A DNA stretch of 64,000 nucleotides from positions 67,501 to 131,500 of the forward strand of contig JAMWET010000579.1 in assembly GCA_024036415.1 (NCBI GenBank). The letters run 5' to 3'. The first letter of the stretch is position 1. Each line of letters begins with the position of its first letter. The notes below the pieces were generated by a model, which was not told the DNA's origin, searched no databases, and saw only the letters and a list, made by a program, of their open reading frames with translations. Below are positions 38,241-49,009 of the stretch, one piece after another. The translations under genes and the position numbers were made by a program. The stretch is from Prochilodus magdalenae (Eukaryota > Chordata > Actinopteri > Characiformes > Prochilodontidae).

Positions 38241-39683
38241 TTGATTGTAGAAGAGGTGTGATCAATATTGAGGCATAACCTGCCATTCAGGCCCAAGCAT
38301 GAATCAGAGTTCTGCAAAATACAGCTAAAGAGCTAGTGAAATATATACATATCCTTGCTGTATGCTCAAAAATTATTTTGCAGCTGTTCTGCTCATTTAT
38401 TTCAAACACAACAGCAAAAAAACAAACACTGATTTAAACATTTCAGTAGAAGGCATGACAGAAGTGCATATTAACATGGGTATGGCTGAGCCAAACTCCA
38501 TTTCAGACATTAGCAATGAGATATGGATAACACTTATCTGAAGTTGGTTTACGCCGAGGTGCATGGCGGTGTTAATGAAGTGCTCTCAACCGCTTTGCTC
38601 TCCTTCATTATTTGATTAAGGCAGGCCTCTTATGTAAAAGCAGGCAAGCATAATTGCTCAGCTCAGGTGGATAAACATCTTTGGTTATTCAATTTAATGC
38701 AACGTTAATTTGAGGCGAATCGCCCGTGTTGGAGTGAACGTTGCCCAGCAAACTGAGAGAAAACTCGGGAGTTCTTTAGGAATTTGCAGAGAGAAACGCA
38801 CCAATTTGGCTTGAAACAGACGTGGCTGGTCCCTCCGGCTCTCTTTCCAAGTCCCAGGCTGAGCTTGCCTAATTCGGAATACGCCAGACGTGACTTGCGA
38901 TGTTACGGCAGGAAGGAAACGATAATGTCGCGAGGAGATATGTACTCCGTGGATATGTATCTTTTTCATCCGCGATGTGTTAAGACGTCATTGTTTAAAC
39001 CGCTGCCTGAGATGCTTCCTTTGCTTTAATGAGCGCCGTTGACTAATGAGCCTGAGAGAGAGCAGAGCAGCCATGTGCTAAAGAACCAAAGAGCTAGTTA
39101 CGAAGAAAGTCCCCAAAAGACTTTCTTCAAGGTTCAGTGAGGACAGGCTTGTCTGATGGAGTTTGGGGGGTGCATGGGGTGGGGTGTAATCTAGGACAGC
39201 GGTGAAGATGTAGTGAAAAGAACAGAAATAAGGGAAGCTTCATAGTCAATTTGGAGGAAGCTTTGACAAAATGAAAATATCAACCACGCTCTACTATGGC
39301 CGTTCATAGACAATTAGGCACACTGCTGTGGGCTGCGCACTGCTTTTTGGGTCAGAAGATCCATTAGGCATCCAAAAGCGTGCTCTCAAACGTATAGTGA
39401 GTAGAATAAGCGGGCAGAAATAAAAGCAGAGCAGATGCAAAAGCGCAGTAAGCTCAAACTCAGATGTACAAGCCAATTTGACCTCTGGTTTTCATGTACA
39501 TTCCTCAAAGATTTGTGCAAATTATAAACCAGTCCATACCCCAGCTCCACTGAACTAGTTGGTACTAGTTGGTAGTTGGTTACCCTTATAAGCATTAAAA
39601 AGCTACAAAATATTAATAAACACTTACAACACATTAATAAACAGAGCAAACGTGAGTTGTTGTATCTAATGCATATGGATATA

Positions 39684-40191
39684 CAGGGGTTGGACAATGA
39701 AACTGAAACACCTGTCATTTTAGTGTGGGAGGTCTCATGGCTAAATTGGACCAGCCTGGTGGCCAATCTTCATTAATTGCACATTGCACCAGTAAGAGCA
39801 GAGTGTAAAGGTTCAGTTAGCAGGTAAGAGCACAGTGTTGCTCAAAAAACTGCAATGCACACAGCATTATGGGTGACATACCAGAGTTCAAAACAGCTGG
39901 CGCATCTGTGACCAAGACAGCAAGTCTTTGTGATGTATCAAGAGCCACGGTATCCAGGGTAATGTCAGCATACCACCAAGAAGGACGAACCTCCACCAGC
40001 ATCATGTAGTGACCTGGCCACTGTCCTGCAAGAAGAATGGCTTAAAATCCCTCTGACCACTGTGCAGGACGCAGTATATGTCATTCCCAAGACCAACTGA
40101 TGCTGTATTGGCCGCAAAAGGAGGCCCTACACCTACTAATAAATGATTGTGGTCTAAAACCAGGTGTTTCAGTTTCATTGTCCAACCCCTG
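39684..40191 (+). mobile_element. Internally deleted Tc1/mariner-type element with intact ends
   Basis: Near-perfect 30-base inverted termini (caggggttggacaatgaaac..., ...gtttcattgtccaacccctg) are flanked by TA on both sides (39682-39683 and 40192-40193). A 46-codon frame at 39869-40009 carries the transposase helix-turn-helix: GASVTKTASLCDVSRATVSR, then VMSAY. After it come decayed C-terminal codons (QEEWLKIPLTTVQDAVY). The catalytic centre is deleted, so the copy is non-autonomous, but the ends look recently mobile. Confidence 0.88.
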
Positions 40192-42396
40192 TACACTGAA
40201 GCTGATAGTTTAAATGCTGACTGATGAAGGAGACAAAGGTTGTATTAATATGCTGTAGCTGCTTCTTGATGATAATAACCATCAGTAAACTCATTTTTAA
40301 CCAACCATTAAAAAATCATATAGGGGTATATTAGGGTAGTCTTATTCTAAAGTGGTAAACCAATGTAAGCAGTATAACCAAATATTATTGCAAGGAAGGC
40401 AGTATTTTCCAGGGGGTTGTATTTTCTAGGATTACTGGAAGTTTGCATCATTTGGGATACATTATTTCACGAATACTAGAAGTTGCATATGTGATTATTG
40501 GTGCTGTCATAACAAACCTTCCTCAAAAATGATCACTGTAAAACAATAACAAAAGGATACTAGAAAAGAAAAATTAAACATGTCTTACATTTAATGTACA
40601 TCTATGGAGCCAGATCAGCCCCCACCCCCTACGTAAGTTTGGACCTTTTTGTTTGGTCAGTTCATCCTGAAATTTACATATTATGTAAATGGGAACAGAG
40701 AAAATACATAAAGTAAAGCTCTAGCTGCCATTATAATACCCCCATTAATGAACCTGCAGGAGGTTTGCTTTCCAATCGATCTGTGATGTGTTTAATATGC
40801 TAGAAGAAGAAATGTGCTGAGCAGGAGGGATCCAAACCACATTTTTTACAACATGAAGCGACGTTGGCCGTTGACTTGGATTATCAGACCAGCTTAACTT
40901 TAAAAAAAAGGAGTAAACAGAAATAAATATCCAGAAATATGAGGTTTGAAAATGACACCAGCAATTTGCTATCTCAGAGACCAAAGAGGCATTTGAACGG
41001 ACATACCTCTGACCACCTTTGCAATACCAGCAACATTCCATCCATCTGTCTTGGCTGCCTCTAGCAGCAAAAGTTATACTGGACCTGTTATGCATGCTTC
41101 TAATGTTTTTGGGCTCCACTACAATGGATTTACATGCTTCAATTTTTCTAAAACACAATATTTTCCTCATACCATGCATCATACCATATATCTCCATGAC
41201 TGGTCGGCTTCCCACTCTGTTCTGCCTATTCAACCACCAAATTACCAGCACCGCTGTGCTGTCACTATTTTCACGAAGGTGTCGTTACTGCAGTATCAGT
41301 CCAATCTAAAGGTCCTAAAGCTGGTAGACCTGATCCACTTCTGCAAGCTAGACTGAAGAAGAGTGGTAAGATTTTACGCTGTTGTTTAAGGTCCTGCCAA
41401 CCTTGCTGGTAGGCGGGCAGTAAGGGTCGTGTTACGAGATGACATCACTGTACAATAGGGAAAAGTGCTTAGAAATTAATAAGGTATTTTAGGCAGGTGA
41501 GAAAGGTTGTTCCTGCAGGAGAGAGCTTTTCCCTCTGGCATGGACTGTGGGCTTCCACACAAACTAGAAAAGCACAAGAGGTTCCATTTATGACAATTGG
41601 CAATAGTTCAAATTCCCACCACAGCAACAAAAAGCACCACTCTCTGCATCACACTCAAAACAACAGCACAAGCCAAAAAAAGCCAAAAAGCTATAATCCA
41701 TGAGAGCCCTCAGACCACAAAGGCCAACACATTTATTTGTATTACTGGACATAAATGAACTAAGTACTGTGTTAATGAGGATTCTACACTGAAAATCCCA
41801 TTTAGTCTATAATAGTCAGGGTCCATGACGAGGCTAATCTGTTTTTGGGAAGTCAGCCCCCTAATGATGCATTCAGTTCCTCAATTCTTCTAAGATTTGC
41901 ACTCATCAATAAGCCGAAAATGAGCTGGAATCATTACAGCGTGCTTGGGCTCAAGCCACTGCGTAGGACTGCCCATCTCTCTAATGCACTCAAACTTAAA
42001 TGCAGCTTACAATTAAAAGAGGCTCCTAAATAGTTTTGGAATTGGATATACAGCACTTTGCAAAATTTAGAGACCATCTTTCATTTATCTTATTGTTAGA
42101 AGAACTCACCACCTGTCCCCATCAAATAAACACCAACAGGGCTTTCATATCTGACAGACAACTGACTGGAAATGAAATAAATTAAGTGTGGTCTCTGACT
42201 TCCATTGGTATCTATTCTTTCCATTAAGTGCAGGTTCTTCATTCTTCATACTCCAATCACTTTTACAATTACAGTTATTGATAGAGCTGCAAGCCACTGA
42301 AAGGTTCTTTTGGCAATCAAAAAACAGGGACCCTTTGTATTTTAAGAGCATGGCCCTTGTGACCCAGCTATGTTGCAAATACATCCTTCAGTAAAA

Positions 42397-43074
42397 GAAT
42401 AGTTGCACAAAGAGTTGCACCCAGAAGGAATCAATGGACAGGAAAGAAGCTTGGTTAGTAGGGTTAAGACTGTGAGACATACGAATGATTCAAGTTTTAC
42501 GCTCTGCCATACATTAGGTAAGCAGGGGCGAGCCCTATTGCTATCTCAGCAGCCATGATTGTGGACAGTGAGGGAGCAATGATGCCCTCCATTAGTCATT
42601 CTGTTAGTACCAGCATCATTGGCAGACGACTACCCTTAACACCAAGACTGCAATGGTGCTGGGCCAGACTGGCATGGGGTGACTACGAATGGGAGTGGGT
42701 CAAGATGACTAATGAATGCATGCGTGGAGGCATTGTGGTCAGTGCCAAGATGAAATTGTTATCATGCCTCACACGTCCAGAAGGCCTGGTGTCAACACCT
42801 CTACCCCCACCGCATGATCTGCAGGAACTGTGTGAGAATATGCAAGCTGCATGGGATGGATTATCACAGGGCGCCATTAGGAACCTCTACAACTCCATAC
42901 TGAGATGTATGGCATGTTGGGTTAGCAAATATGGCTGCCCGACACCATACTGAGAGACAATAAACATTCCCCATATCAATCTAAAAGGATCATCATGTAT
43001 TGGTCCTGGTAACCTTTATCGTCCTTCCCAATAGCACTGCCATCCCACACTTCCTTCTGGGTGCAGCTATTCTT
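42397..43074 (+). mobile_element. Mariner-like family (copy E), near full length
   Basis: Left terminus agaatagttgcac with a small duplication (agttgcac twice), then 'ccagaaggaatcaatgg'. Right terminus 'cttccttctgggtgcagcta' then ttcttt. The interior keeps LPPPHDLQELCENMQAAWDG and LSQGAIRNLYNSILR, plus WGDYEWEWV at the DDE-motif position. It ends about 170 bp from the LNS2 exon donor. Confidence 0.78.
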
Positions 43075-43246
43075 TCTGGACCTTGCCAACCAGCAAATGG
43101 AATACTGTAATCTAGTTTGAAAGTGTTCTGTTCTTCTGCAAACACCATTTAAGCGAGCACAAAACTCTCCGGCCCATGTGCATTCTTACTGTGGAATTTA
43201 GGGAGCTCCCTGCACAGCAGTGCAAAGTTCCCAACAATCTGCTTAC

Positions 43247-43408
43247 CTCCTTGAGGCAGCCCATAAAGTTGTTGCTAACGGGCGATCCGGGCAGGTCGGC
43301 AGTGCTAGGGCTCCCTCCGACATAGAAAAAGTCGTCCGAGCCTAGCATGGTGTAGTCCTCCTGTGTATATCCCGTGGAGGTCAGAATCCCGTCCACGGAT
43401 ATCGTTAC
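43247..43408 (-). CDS. nrxn1: Neurexin-1 exon: C-terminal part of LNS2 fold
   Basis: A 162-nt (54-codon) internal exon. It begins right after acceptor ttgtttag with GTA ACG ATA TCC GTG GAC (VTISVD) and ends GGC TGC CTC AAG GAG before donor gtaagc; both boundaries are phase 0. The translation [19 protein letters not shown]...[10 protein letters not shown] is the invariant second half of the neurexin LNS2 beta sandwich. The cysteine of MGC is expected to pair with the cysteine of FKCENV encoded by the next exon. One residue, S in ILTST, differs from the mammalian ILTTT as I recall it. Skipping SS2 joins NLRQ directly to VTISVDG. The open frame continues through the donor to 43112, but that tail (starting VSRLLGTL) is intron. 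Confidence 0.96.
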
Positions 43409-44545
43409 CTAAACAACAAAGCAAAGGAAAAGGACACGCTATGCTCCAATAACCTTTTGGTTGCAGTTTGGTTTTACCGCTCAGGACCTACTTCCTTCTA
43501 TTTCTCTTCCCTGACTTTATTTCTTTATGTCTCTTTTTTTTTTCGCCTTATCCAAAACCCATTTTCATGTCTTTCTTATCTTTATGAAAGAGTCTCTTCA
43601 TTGTCACTTTTTTTTTGGTCCAGTTAGAGATTAAATTGAAGGTATTATGCTAGCCCCATATTCATCTAGATAGCTAACAAAACAGATTGCCCAAAACGTA
43701 GTGTTAGTATTGCATCTACTGCAACTCAAAAAGTAATTTAGCAGACACAAAAATGGTGTTAGTAAAGAAAGGTTAAACTTGGTTAGTTTGGCTAAGTCTT
43801 ATTAGTAGTTTTAGTTCATTGAGTTTTTGCAAGTGAGAGAAAGTAAAAACGCCACAGGGTTAGACAGGAAGCACAAGCAATGCAAAGCGCAAGCACAGTT
43901 TGCTTTCATCAGTTCAACAGCACAGATAACAAACCAAAAGAGATATTAGCTAGGCATGCTAGCTGGCCTTTCTTTTTGCTAGCCACATGCGCGCAAAAAG
44001 AAAGAGTCGATGCCGAGTTCAACAACCACAGGTGACACGTTCAGGCGGCAAGCCATGGGAGGTGGCAGGATGAGCGAAGGGACTGCGACTAAGATACCAA
44101 AAGACAACCAAGCGTGATGAAGAGCAGCGATGTGTTGCTTAGCCGTAGAGGCGGCCGGGCCTTCGTAAAGCATGCCATGCCGAGGTAATGGGATCGGAAA
44201 ACTGGCTGAGCCAAAAGAGCATCAGGCCAGTCAGCCACAGCAGCCGGTCCTCCATGTGAACCACTGCTTGATGCGAATGGCTCAAGACGATGCTCCTGAA
44301 AGGCGGACCCAAACAGAACTGGACAAGGAAACAAGGTAAAAGGGAGGAAGAACCAAACGAATGAAGAGAAAACAAACAAACAAAAAGGAGTCGGGAGAAA
44401 AAGTAAGCAGAGAAGTACCAACCGCAATTCCCCGTTTTTTTTTTGTTTTTTTTTTTTGGTTATGACGTCTACATTAAAAAGAAAGAAAAGAAAAAAAAAA
44501 CCACACGGCAAACCCAAACTAAGAAACAATTAGAATGATATCTAC
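43409..44545 (-). other. nrxn1: nrxn1 intron downstream of SS2 microexon
   Basis: An 1137-nt intron (1158 nt if the inner donor is used). On the sense strand the first 150 nt downstream of the outer donor include long A and T runs (44435-44505 on the plus strand) and a segment rich in ttc/ttt. Such sequence is a common setting for regulated microexon inclusion, but I identify no specific regulator site. Open frames here are low-complexity shadows. Confidence 0.88.
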
Positions 44546-44590
44546 CGAACAATGTAGTTTGTTTACCATAGCGTGTCCAATGCCTGAGTG
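44546..44590 (-). CDS. nrxn1: Neurexin-1 splice-site-2 cassette microexon (24 or 45 nt)
   Basis: Alternatively spliced microexon at splice site 2 (SS2) in LNS2, too short for ordinary ORF calling. On the minus strand a pyrimidine-rich tract ends in ttccacaaag, followed by eight codons HSGIGHAM (44590-44567). Next comes GTAAAC, which is both a donor and the codons V-N of a seven-codon extension VNKLHCS (44566-44546), itself followed by a second donor gtagat. Using the first donor adds 8 residues and the second adds 15; both keep phase 0 between the flanking exons. The peptide is the known neurexin-1 SS2 insert. In the family, SS2 inserts sit on the calcium-site rim of LNS2 and affect ligand binding, dystroglycan in particular. 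Position and order match the gene: 3225 nt of intron separates it from the upstream exon and about 1.1 kb from the next. Which form is used, and when, cannot be read here. Confidence 0.95.
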
Positions 44591-45610
44591 CTTTGTGGAA
44601 AAGAGGGGAAAGGAAATTAAAACTGTGAACAGAACAACGACCGTTACTCAAAAAAGATATGGCGGCTACTGCCAAGGTTAGTACACTGTCCGTTAAACAA
44701 ACAGAAAGGATCTGTTAGTAGAATGGCACATTCCATGAATGACGTTAGTTTCCCACAGCGTGTTAGTAACAGACAAAAAGAAAAGGGCAAAGAAAGTTCT
44801 CACGAGGAGAAGAAAGAAAAAGCAGGCTAACGTTAACTACGAGCTGGTGCTAGCATTGACATCTCTAACTGCCTGTACAGTAACGTTAAGGCTGTCTGGA
44901 GGTCAGTTTTTTCATTCTCGCCCATCCCCACACAGTAAGTACATGACTGACACACATCGAATGGCTTGAAAGGCCTAAAGCACATCAGTCGACCCACTTT
45001 AATAAAAGCCCATCTTTGTCGATTTGTGGCATAGCTTGTGTTTTTGTAAAAAGATAATAAAACACTCATTAACAAAACAAATAAAAGCCCTCTTGTTTTG
45101 GGAAGTTGACCGGTTAGCGTGCTAGCATGGCTTGGAAAACCACAGCTCCCGTGCCTTCCTGCTTAGGTCTCAGTGATGAACTTTAGGTTCACTTCGTTGC
45201 AATGAGACAAAGCAAAAGGAGACCCTGACACAGAATGGTGAGAGGATGATCTGTCTTGTTCTCCAATTATGCTGATTACGCATGCATTCATAATGGGCGT
45301 CATTTGATTCCAGCGCATTCAACTGAAGGAACGGCCCAATTTGTTTACTGGCTAATGCTTAAATAAAGAGGCTGTTATTTGAGCAAGGGCATACTCGGTC
45401 TAGGATGGGTCTTTGTTCCGCTGAGTCGTTTATACTTTCATCCAATCAGTTTGGAGTTTTTACACAGGACACAATAGAGTTTCCTCTTGCAGCCATGTTG
45501 CTGACAATGTTGAGCGCCTCAACACTGTTACAGAACAATCATTTCAGTGACGCCTCTTTATTCGGTTTCCATGTGGATCCTCTATAGTATTGTAGTATAT
45601 GCTCTACACC

Positions 45611-45760
45611 AAAGGTGGCCGATCCTGGTCCTGGAGATCAACCGTCTAGCCTAGTTTAGCTCCCACCCTGATGAAATACACCTGACCCAGGTAACAAAGT
45701 AGTCCTTTAGAAGAATATGAATATGAATAGTAACTCCGCAGGACTAGAACTGGTATACCG
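45611..45760. mobile_element. Small fish-type inverted-repeat element (probable MITE)
   Basis: 'ggtggccgatcctggtcctg' followed by 'gctcccaccctgatgaaata', a sequence pattern seen widely in teleost introns. The right arm is degraded (actccgcaggactagaactg). No target duplication found. Confidence 0.45.
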
Positions 45761-46593
45761 TTACATCGTATGCCTTGTCGATTGGTGTTAGTGTTGCCAT
45801 GGTTTTTGCCTTAACATGTATTAGACCATTACATCGTCTGTGATCTTAATTTACCCCAAAGCTTGCCAGACCTTATCTTGCCATTTTCAGTATCATCTCC
45901 ATATTTTTTACACGTTCATGTAAGGATATCTTTGATGTCTCTTTTATCTCCCTATATGATTCCTATAACTCACTTGGCATTGATGAGAACCTCAACAGTT
46001 TTGCAGGAGAACATTGAGCACAGTTATATATACCATGTGTATTCGTTTCTGATTTTCACAGGCTGGGTCGCTCATGACTTCTGAATCATCATTTCATTGA
46101 ATCAACTCGCCAGATTTCAACTTTCCACCATATGTCCTCTATATAATCTACATATGTCCTACAGTACATGCATATTTTCATCAGAACCTTTTGCCTTCTG
46201 TATCTTCATCTTAGATTTTTTTTTGGCATTGCACCTCTCTACACAGACGAGCTTTTAGGCCATGTATCCTCCATGTATCCTATTTTGAACGTCCTCAAAC
46301 TCTGTATTGCTACATTGCAAAAAATCTTCATCTTTATATTATATTGAGATGCATCTTCGTGTCTCCTGCATGACGTCTGGCATTGGTCAGTACAATATGC
46401 ATCTAAAGAGTCAGCCTTTACTGAGTGAGTCACTCACCGCCCCTGCTTGAACCTTGGCAGAACTTCCACACTACCCCTCAAAAGTTTGGGGTCACTTATC
46501 ATATTAATAATTGTTACTCTGTGACTGTAAATGAAATTGCCTTAAACAATTCAAGGTATTTGGGAACAGCATGAGGTTAGGCCATGGTGAAAA

Positions 46594-46882
46594 ATATCAT
46601 CACTGTACAAAGAAGAACATGTATCTTCATTTTTGTCAATTTTTATATTTTTATGCACCATTTGAACATTTAGGCATTTAGCTAACGCTCTTATCCAGAG
46701 CGACTTACAAGGTTATTTGTTTTACAGTTAGGCCAGTGCAGTGTTAGGAGTCTTGCCCAAAAGAAGTCTTGGAAAGAAGTCTGGATTCATTGACTTACAT
46801 TAAAATTGAATTAGGTTTTTGCTCTCTTCTGTAAAGTCGCCATTTTGGAAATACTTATTATTACTTTGGACAGTGATGATAT
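46594..46882. mobile_element. MITE family M, copy 3, carrying a SINE fragment
   Basis: Left 'atatcatcactgtacaaag', right 'ctttggacagtgatgatat', homologous to copies at 24364 and 32676. Roughly 70 bases of its normal interior are replaced by 46668-46760, the 3' part of the S1/S2 SINE. Confidence 0.75.
46668..46760 (-). mobile_element. tRNA-derived SINE, 3' fragment S3
   Basis: On the minus strand: 'gggcaagactcctaacactg', 'aagtcgctctggataagagc', gttagctaaatgcctaaatgt. It lacks the tRNA-related head with A- and B-boxes. Embedded in MITE M copy 3. Confidence 0.85.
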
Positions 46883-47815
46883 GTTATTAAATAATAAACT
46901 ATAATTTCCTGTTTACTGGGAAACGTCATAAACACAGTATGAACAGCTGTTTAATTAGCAATATTTTGCGTATCGGTTTGCGTATCGGTTTTCACCGTTT
47001 TCAATTGGTGAGTCATAAACAGTTTTTTAATGAATGAACTGGCAACCCAAACTTTTGAGTGGTAGTGCATATCATAAACTTTATGAATCTCCTACAATTC
47101 ATTGGGCACCTCACCCCTTAATTAGAAGAGCTTTCGCCTTTATGACTGAGTGGATGCTTTTCCGGCTTGAACATGAAGCTGAACAGTTTGGCCTTTACTG
47201 GGCAAGTCCCTCCTGAGCTTCGCTTATGTTTCTCAAACTTGGTGTCCACGTTGTCGTGTTACCTTCACCGATTCCTCCTTTATTTGGAAGTCTTTTCTTT
47301 GGGTCCTGTTATTGTTATGATTACATGGGCTTGCATGTGCTGTCAATGCGCATGAAAATCATAGCCTCATTGATAGAGCCTGGACAGCATAAGTAGCGGG
47401 TGCTCTAAATCAATCACCAGGCTGGTCGTTATTGATCCTGGGGTGATTCTAAAGGTGCTGTGAGGATGTAGTCAGACAACTGGCTTTGTTTCTTACAACT
47501 CAATGGAGCTAATGAATGAATTTGTCGATAAGGTCTGTGTTTCTGGTCTTATCGTGGCCGGTTCTGCAACTGGCCACCAGCTTAAGAATACTGGAGATAG
47601 AATATATTCTGATTAGAATTCGTCGCAATGTAATTCATTTTCAAGGTATGTCCCTGCTCAAACATCTTGCTTATCAGTTCTGATATGCCCATCATAATAG
47701 CCTACTACGATTTAGGAATAAATGGACATGTTCTGGTTCAATCTGATAGCATTTTGTAGAACATCAGTCTGATGTCTAATCGATTGGATTAGGTCAGCAC
47801 CCCCTGCCCTGTTAC

Positions 47816-48117
47816 CTGACGGAGATTCCTTGTTACTTTGACATCATGCCAATCATTGTCATTAAATTTTCCATTGACCGGCTCCACCAGGGCTTCAAAG
47901 GCCCCAGACCCCAAATTAATGACCAGCGAAAGCGCCCCGTTTTTCAGTGCCAGGTTGACGTAGTCGGCCGATTTGCCCGTGTGCAGCATCAGTCCGTTCC
48001 TGTGCTGCGTCTTGAACGAGAGCGTGATCTCGTCGCTGCTGCTTTGTATCGGGTTCTGCGACAGGTCGTAGCAGAAGTACTCGGAGCCTTTGAAGGATGC
48101 CACGTATTCTTCCTTCC
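47816..48117 (-). CDS. nrxn1: Neurexin-1 exon: N-terminal two thirds of LNS2 domain
   Basis: Internal coding exon of an alpha-neurexin, the presynaptic adhesion receptor. The translated 100 codons run from [14 protein letters not shown] to [10 protein letters not shown] and match the start of the second LNS (laminin G/neurexin/SHBG) domain, which in the family binds neurexophilins and dystroglycan. The acceptor is tttatttcag before GG AAG GAA GAA, so the first two bases finish a split codon (302 nt = 2 + 300). The donor is CAG|gtaaca, ending in phase 0. The phrase [19 protein letters not shown] and the segment [18 protein letters not shown] are near identical to neurexin-1 as I remember it; neurexin-2 and -3 are similar in this exon, so the paralogue call rests on the downstream exons. 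The open frame continues past the acceptor to 48316, but that part is intron. The exon stops exactly at splice site 2. The upstream exons (LNS1, EGF-A, splice site 1) were not found in the window. Confidence 0.96.
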
Positions 48118-49009
48118 CTGAAATAAAGACAAGAGAAAGAAAAGGGTTGAGTCGTCTGTGCTGTCGTCTGAGATCTTTTTTTTTTTTTGTTTGTTGATGC
48201 AAATGCGCACTATTGGAGAAGCATCGTCCCACAAGTCGAGACGACTGTTTATCTACCACTGGCGAGACGGCACAGATGGAGTAATGGAGGATGATGTTTC
48301 CCGGGTATAGAGACATTGTAATGCTAATGGATGCCCTTTATTAACAGTGTGGGATACAGCCGTGAATGCAAACAGAGAGAAAGAAAGAGAGAGAGAGACA
48401 CATAGGCTACCCAACACCTTGTTTAATCACACTCGCGACACTGACCTTTGCAATACTGACACTGGAGAAGTATGCAATATGTAAATGAGACTCAAACCAA
48501 TCACTGACCATATTATTGTGTGGTGTGAGCATCCCAACCAATCACATATAGATTGTAAGGCATCAGGGCTTTCACCAGACCAAAAAAACACTGCAGGCCA
48601 ATACAAAAATATGAATAACAATGTCATCCTATTATGTTATACTTTATAGAATAGCATTACATCCTTCAAGACAACTCACATTCCCATTCAATGAATGTCC
48701 TCTTATTACAATACCCAACAGGGGGATAAATCAAATACATGATAAAGCTGTTAGGAATCCCTGTAGTGTCAGCAAATCCTCACTGCTAGCTACTGGTCTA
48801 CTTGCTAATCAATACAATCAGGAGATCATTAGTTTCTCCTACCACAGTTGCCCAACACGACTGCAAAGAAAACAGCAGTTCTGTCTTATTTATTCATCTC
48901 AAAATGGACAGCAGAGAAACAGGGTGGGGTGGTAGGATTTGTTCCTGATCTGTTGAGTCATTTCTGTCATGTAGGTAATCCATTTTCTACACTGTCATTT
49001 AATTTAATT

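Larger units (their letters stand above)
22244..43246 (-). other. nrxn1: nrxn1 intron between LNS2 and LNS3 exons (21.0 kb)
   Basis: A 21003-nt intron. Contents in plus coordinates: 13-bp minisatellite (22.7-23.37), MITE copy (24.36-24.62), SINE (25.13-25.34), mariner-like fragment (25.43-25.83), LINE tail with TATC repeat (27.27-27.37), trinucleotide island (29.4-30.8), GATA tracts (31.65 and 37.9), MITE copy (32.68-32.9), Tc1 5' fragment (33.2-33.7), dispersed repeat (33.84-34.17), transposase remnant (34.5-34.7), SINE (34.82-35.03), hAT-like element (35.58-35.76), Tc1-like remnant (36.95-37.39), mariner-like copies (37.84-38.24 and 42.4-43.07) and a deleted Tc1 element (39.68-40.19). Nothing gene-like seen in 23.4-24.3, 25.9-27.2, 27.4-29.3, 30.9-31.6, 31.8-32.6, 38.3-39.6 and 40.2-42.4. 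Confidence 0.88.
46469..47067. mobile_element. Inverted-repeat element, outer layer of a nested stack
   Basis: Left 'cactacccctcaaaagtttg' and right 'caaacttttgagtggtagtg' (separated by about 560 bases, minus-strand orientation) form the termini common to a teleost Tc1-like MITE family. MITE M copy 3 lies inside. Confidence 0.7.
44591..47815 (-). other. nrxn1: nrxn1 intron between LNS2 exon and SS2 microexon
   Basis: A 3225-nt intron bounded by donor gtaaca (47815) and acceptor aaag (44591). It contains a fish-type small inverted repeat near 45.6-45.75 kb and a nested transposon stack at 46.47-47.07 kb. Pyrimidine-rich sense-strand sequence precedes the microexon. Nothing recognisable in 44.65-45.59 and 47.1-47.8 kb. 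Confidence 0.9.

Noticed and set aside
43979..44529. 146-residue hydrophobic frame overlapping the intron beside the SS2 microexon
   Set aside because: Lies in T-rich intron sequence downstream of the donor; hydrophobicity comes from ttt/ctt runs.
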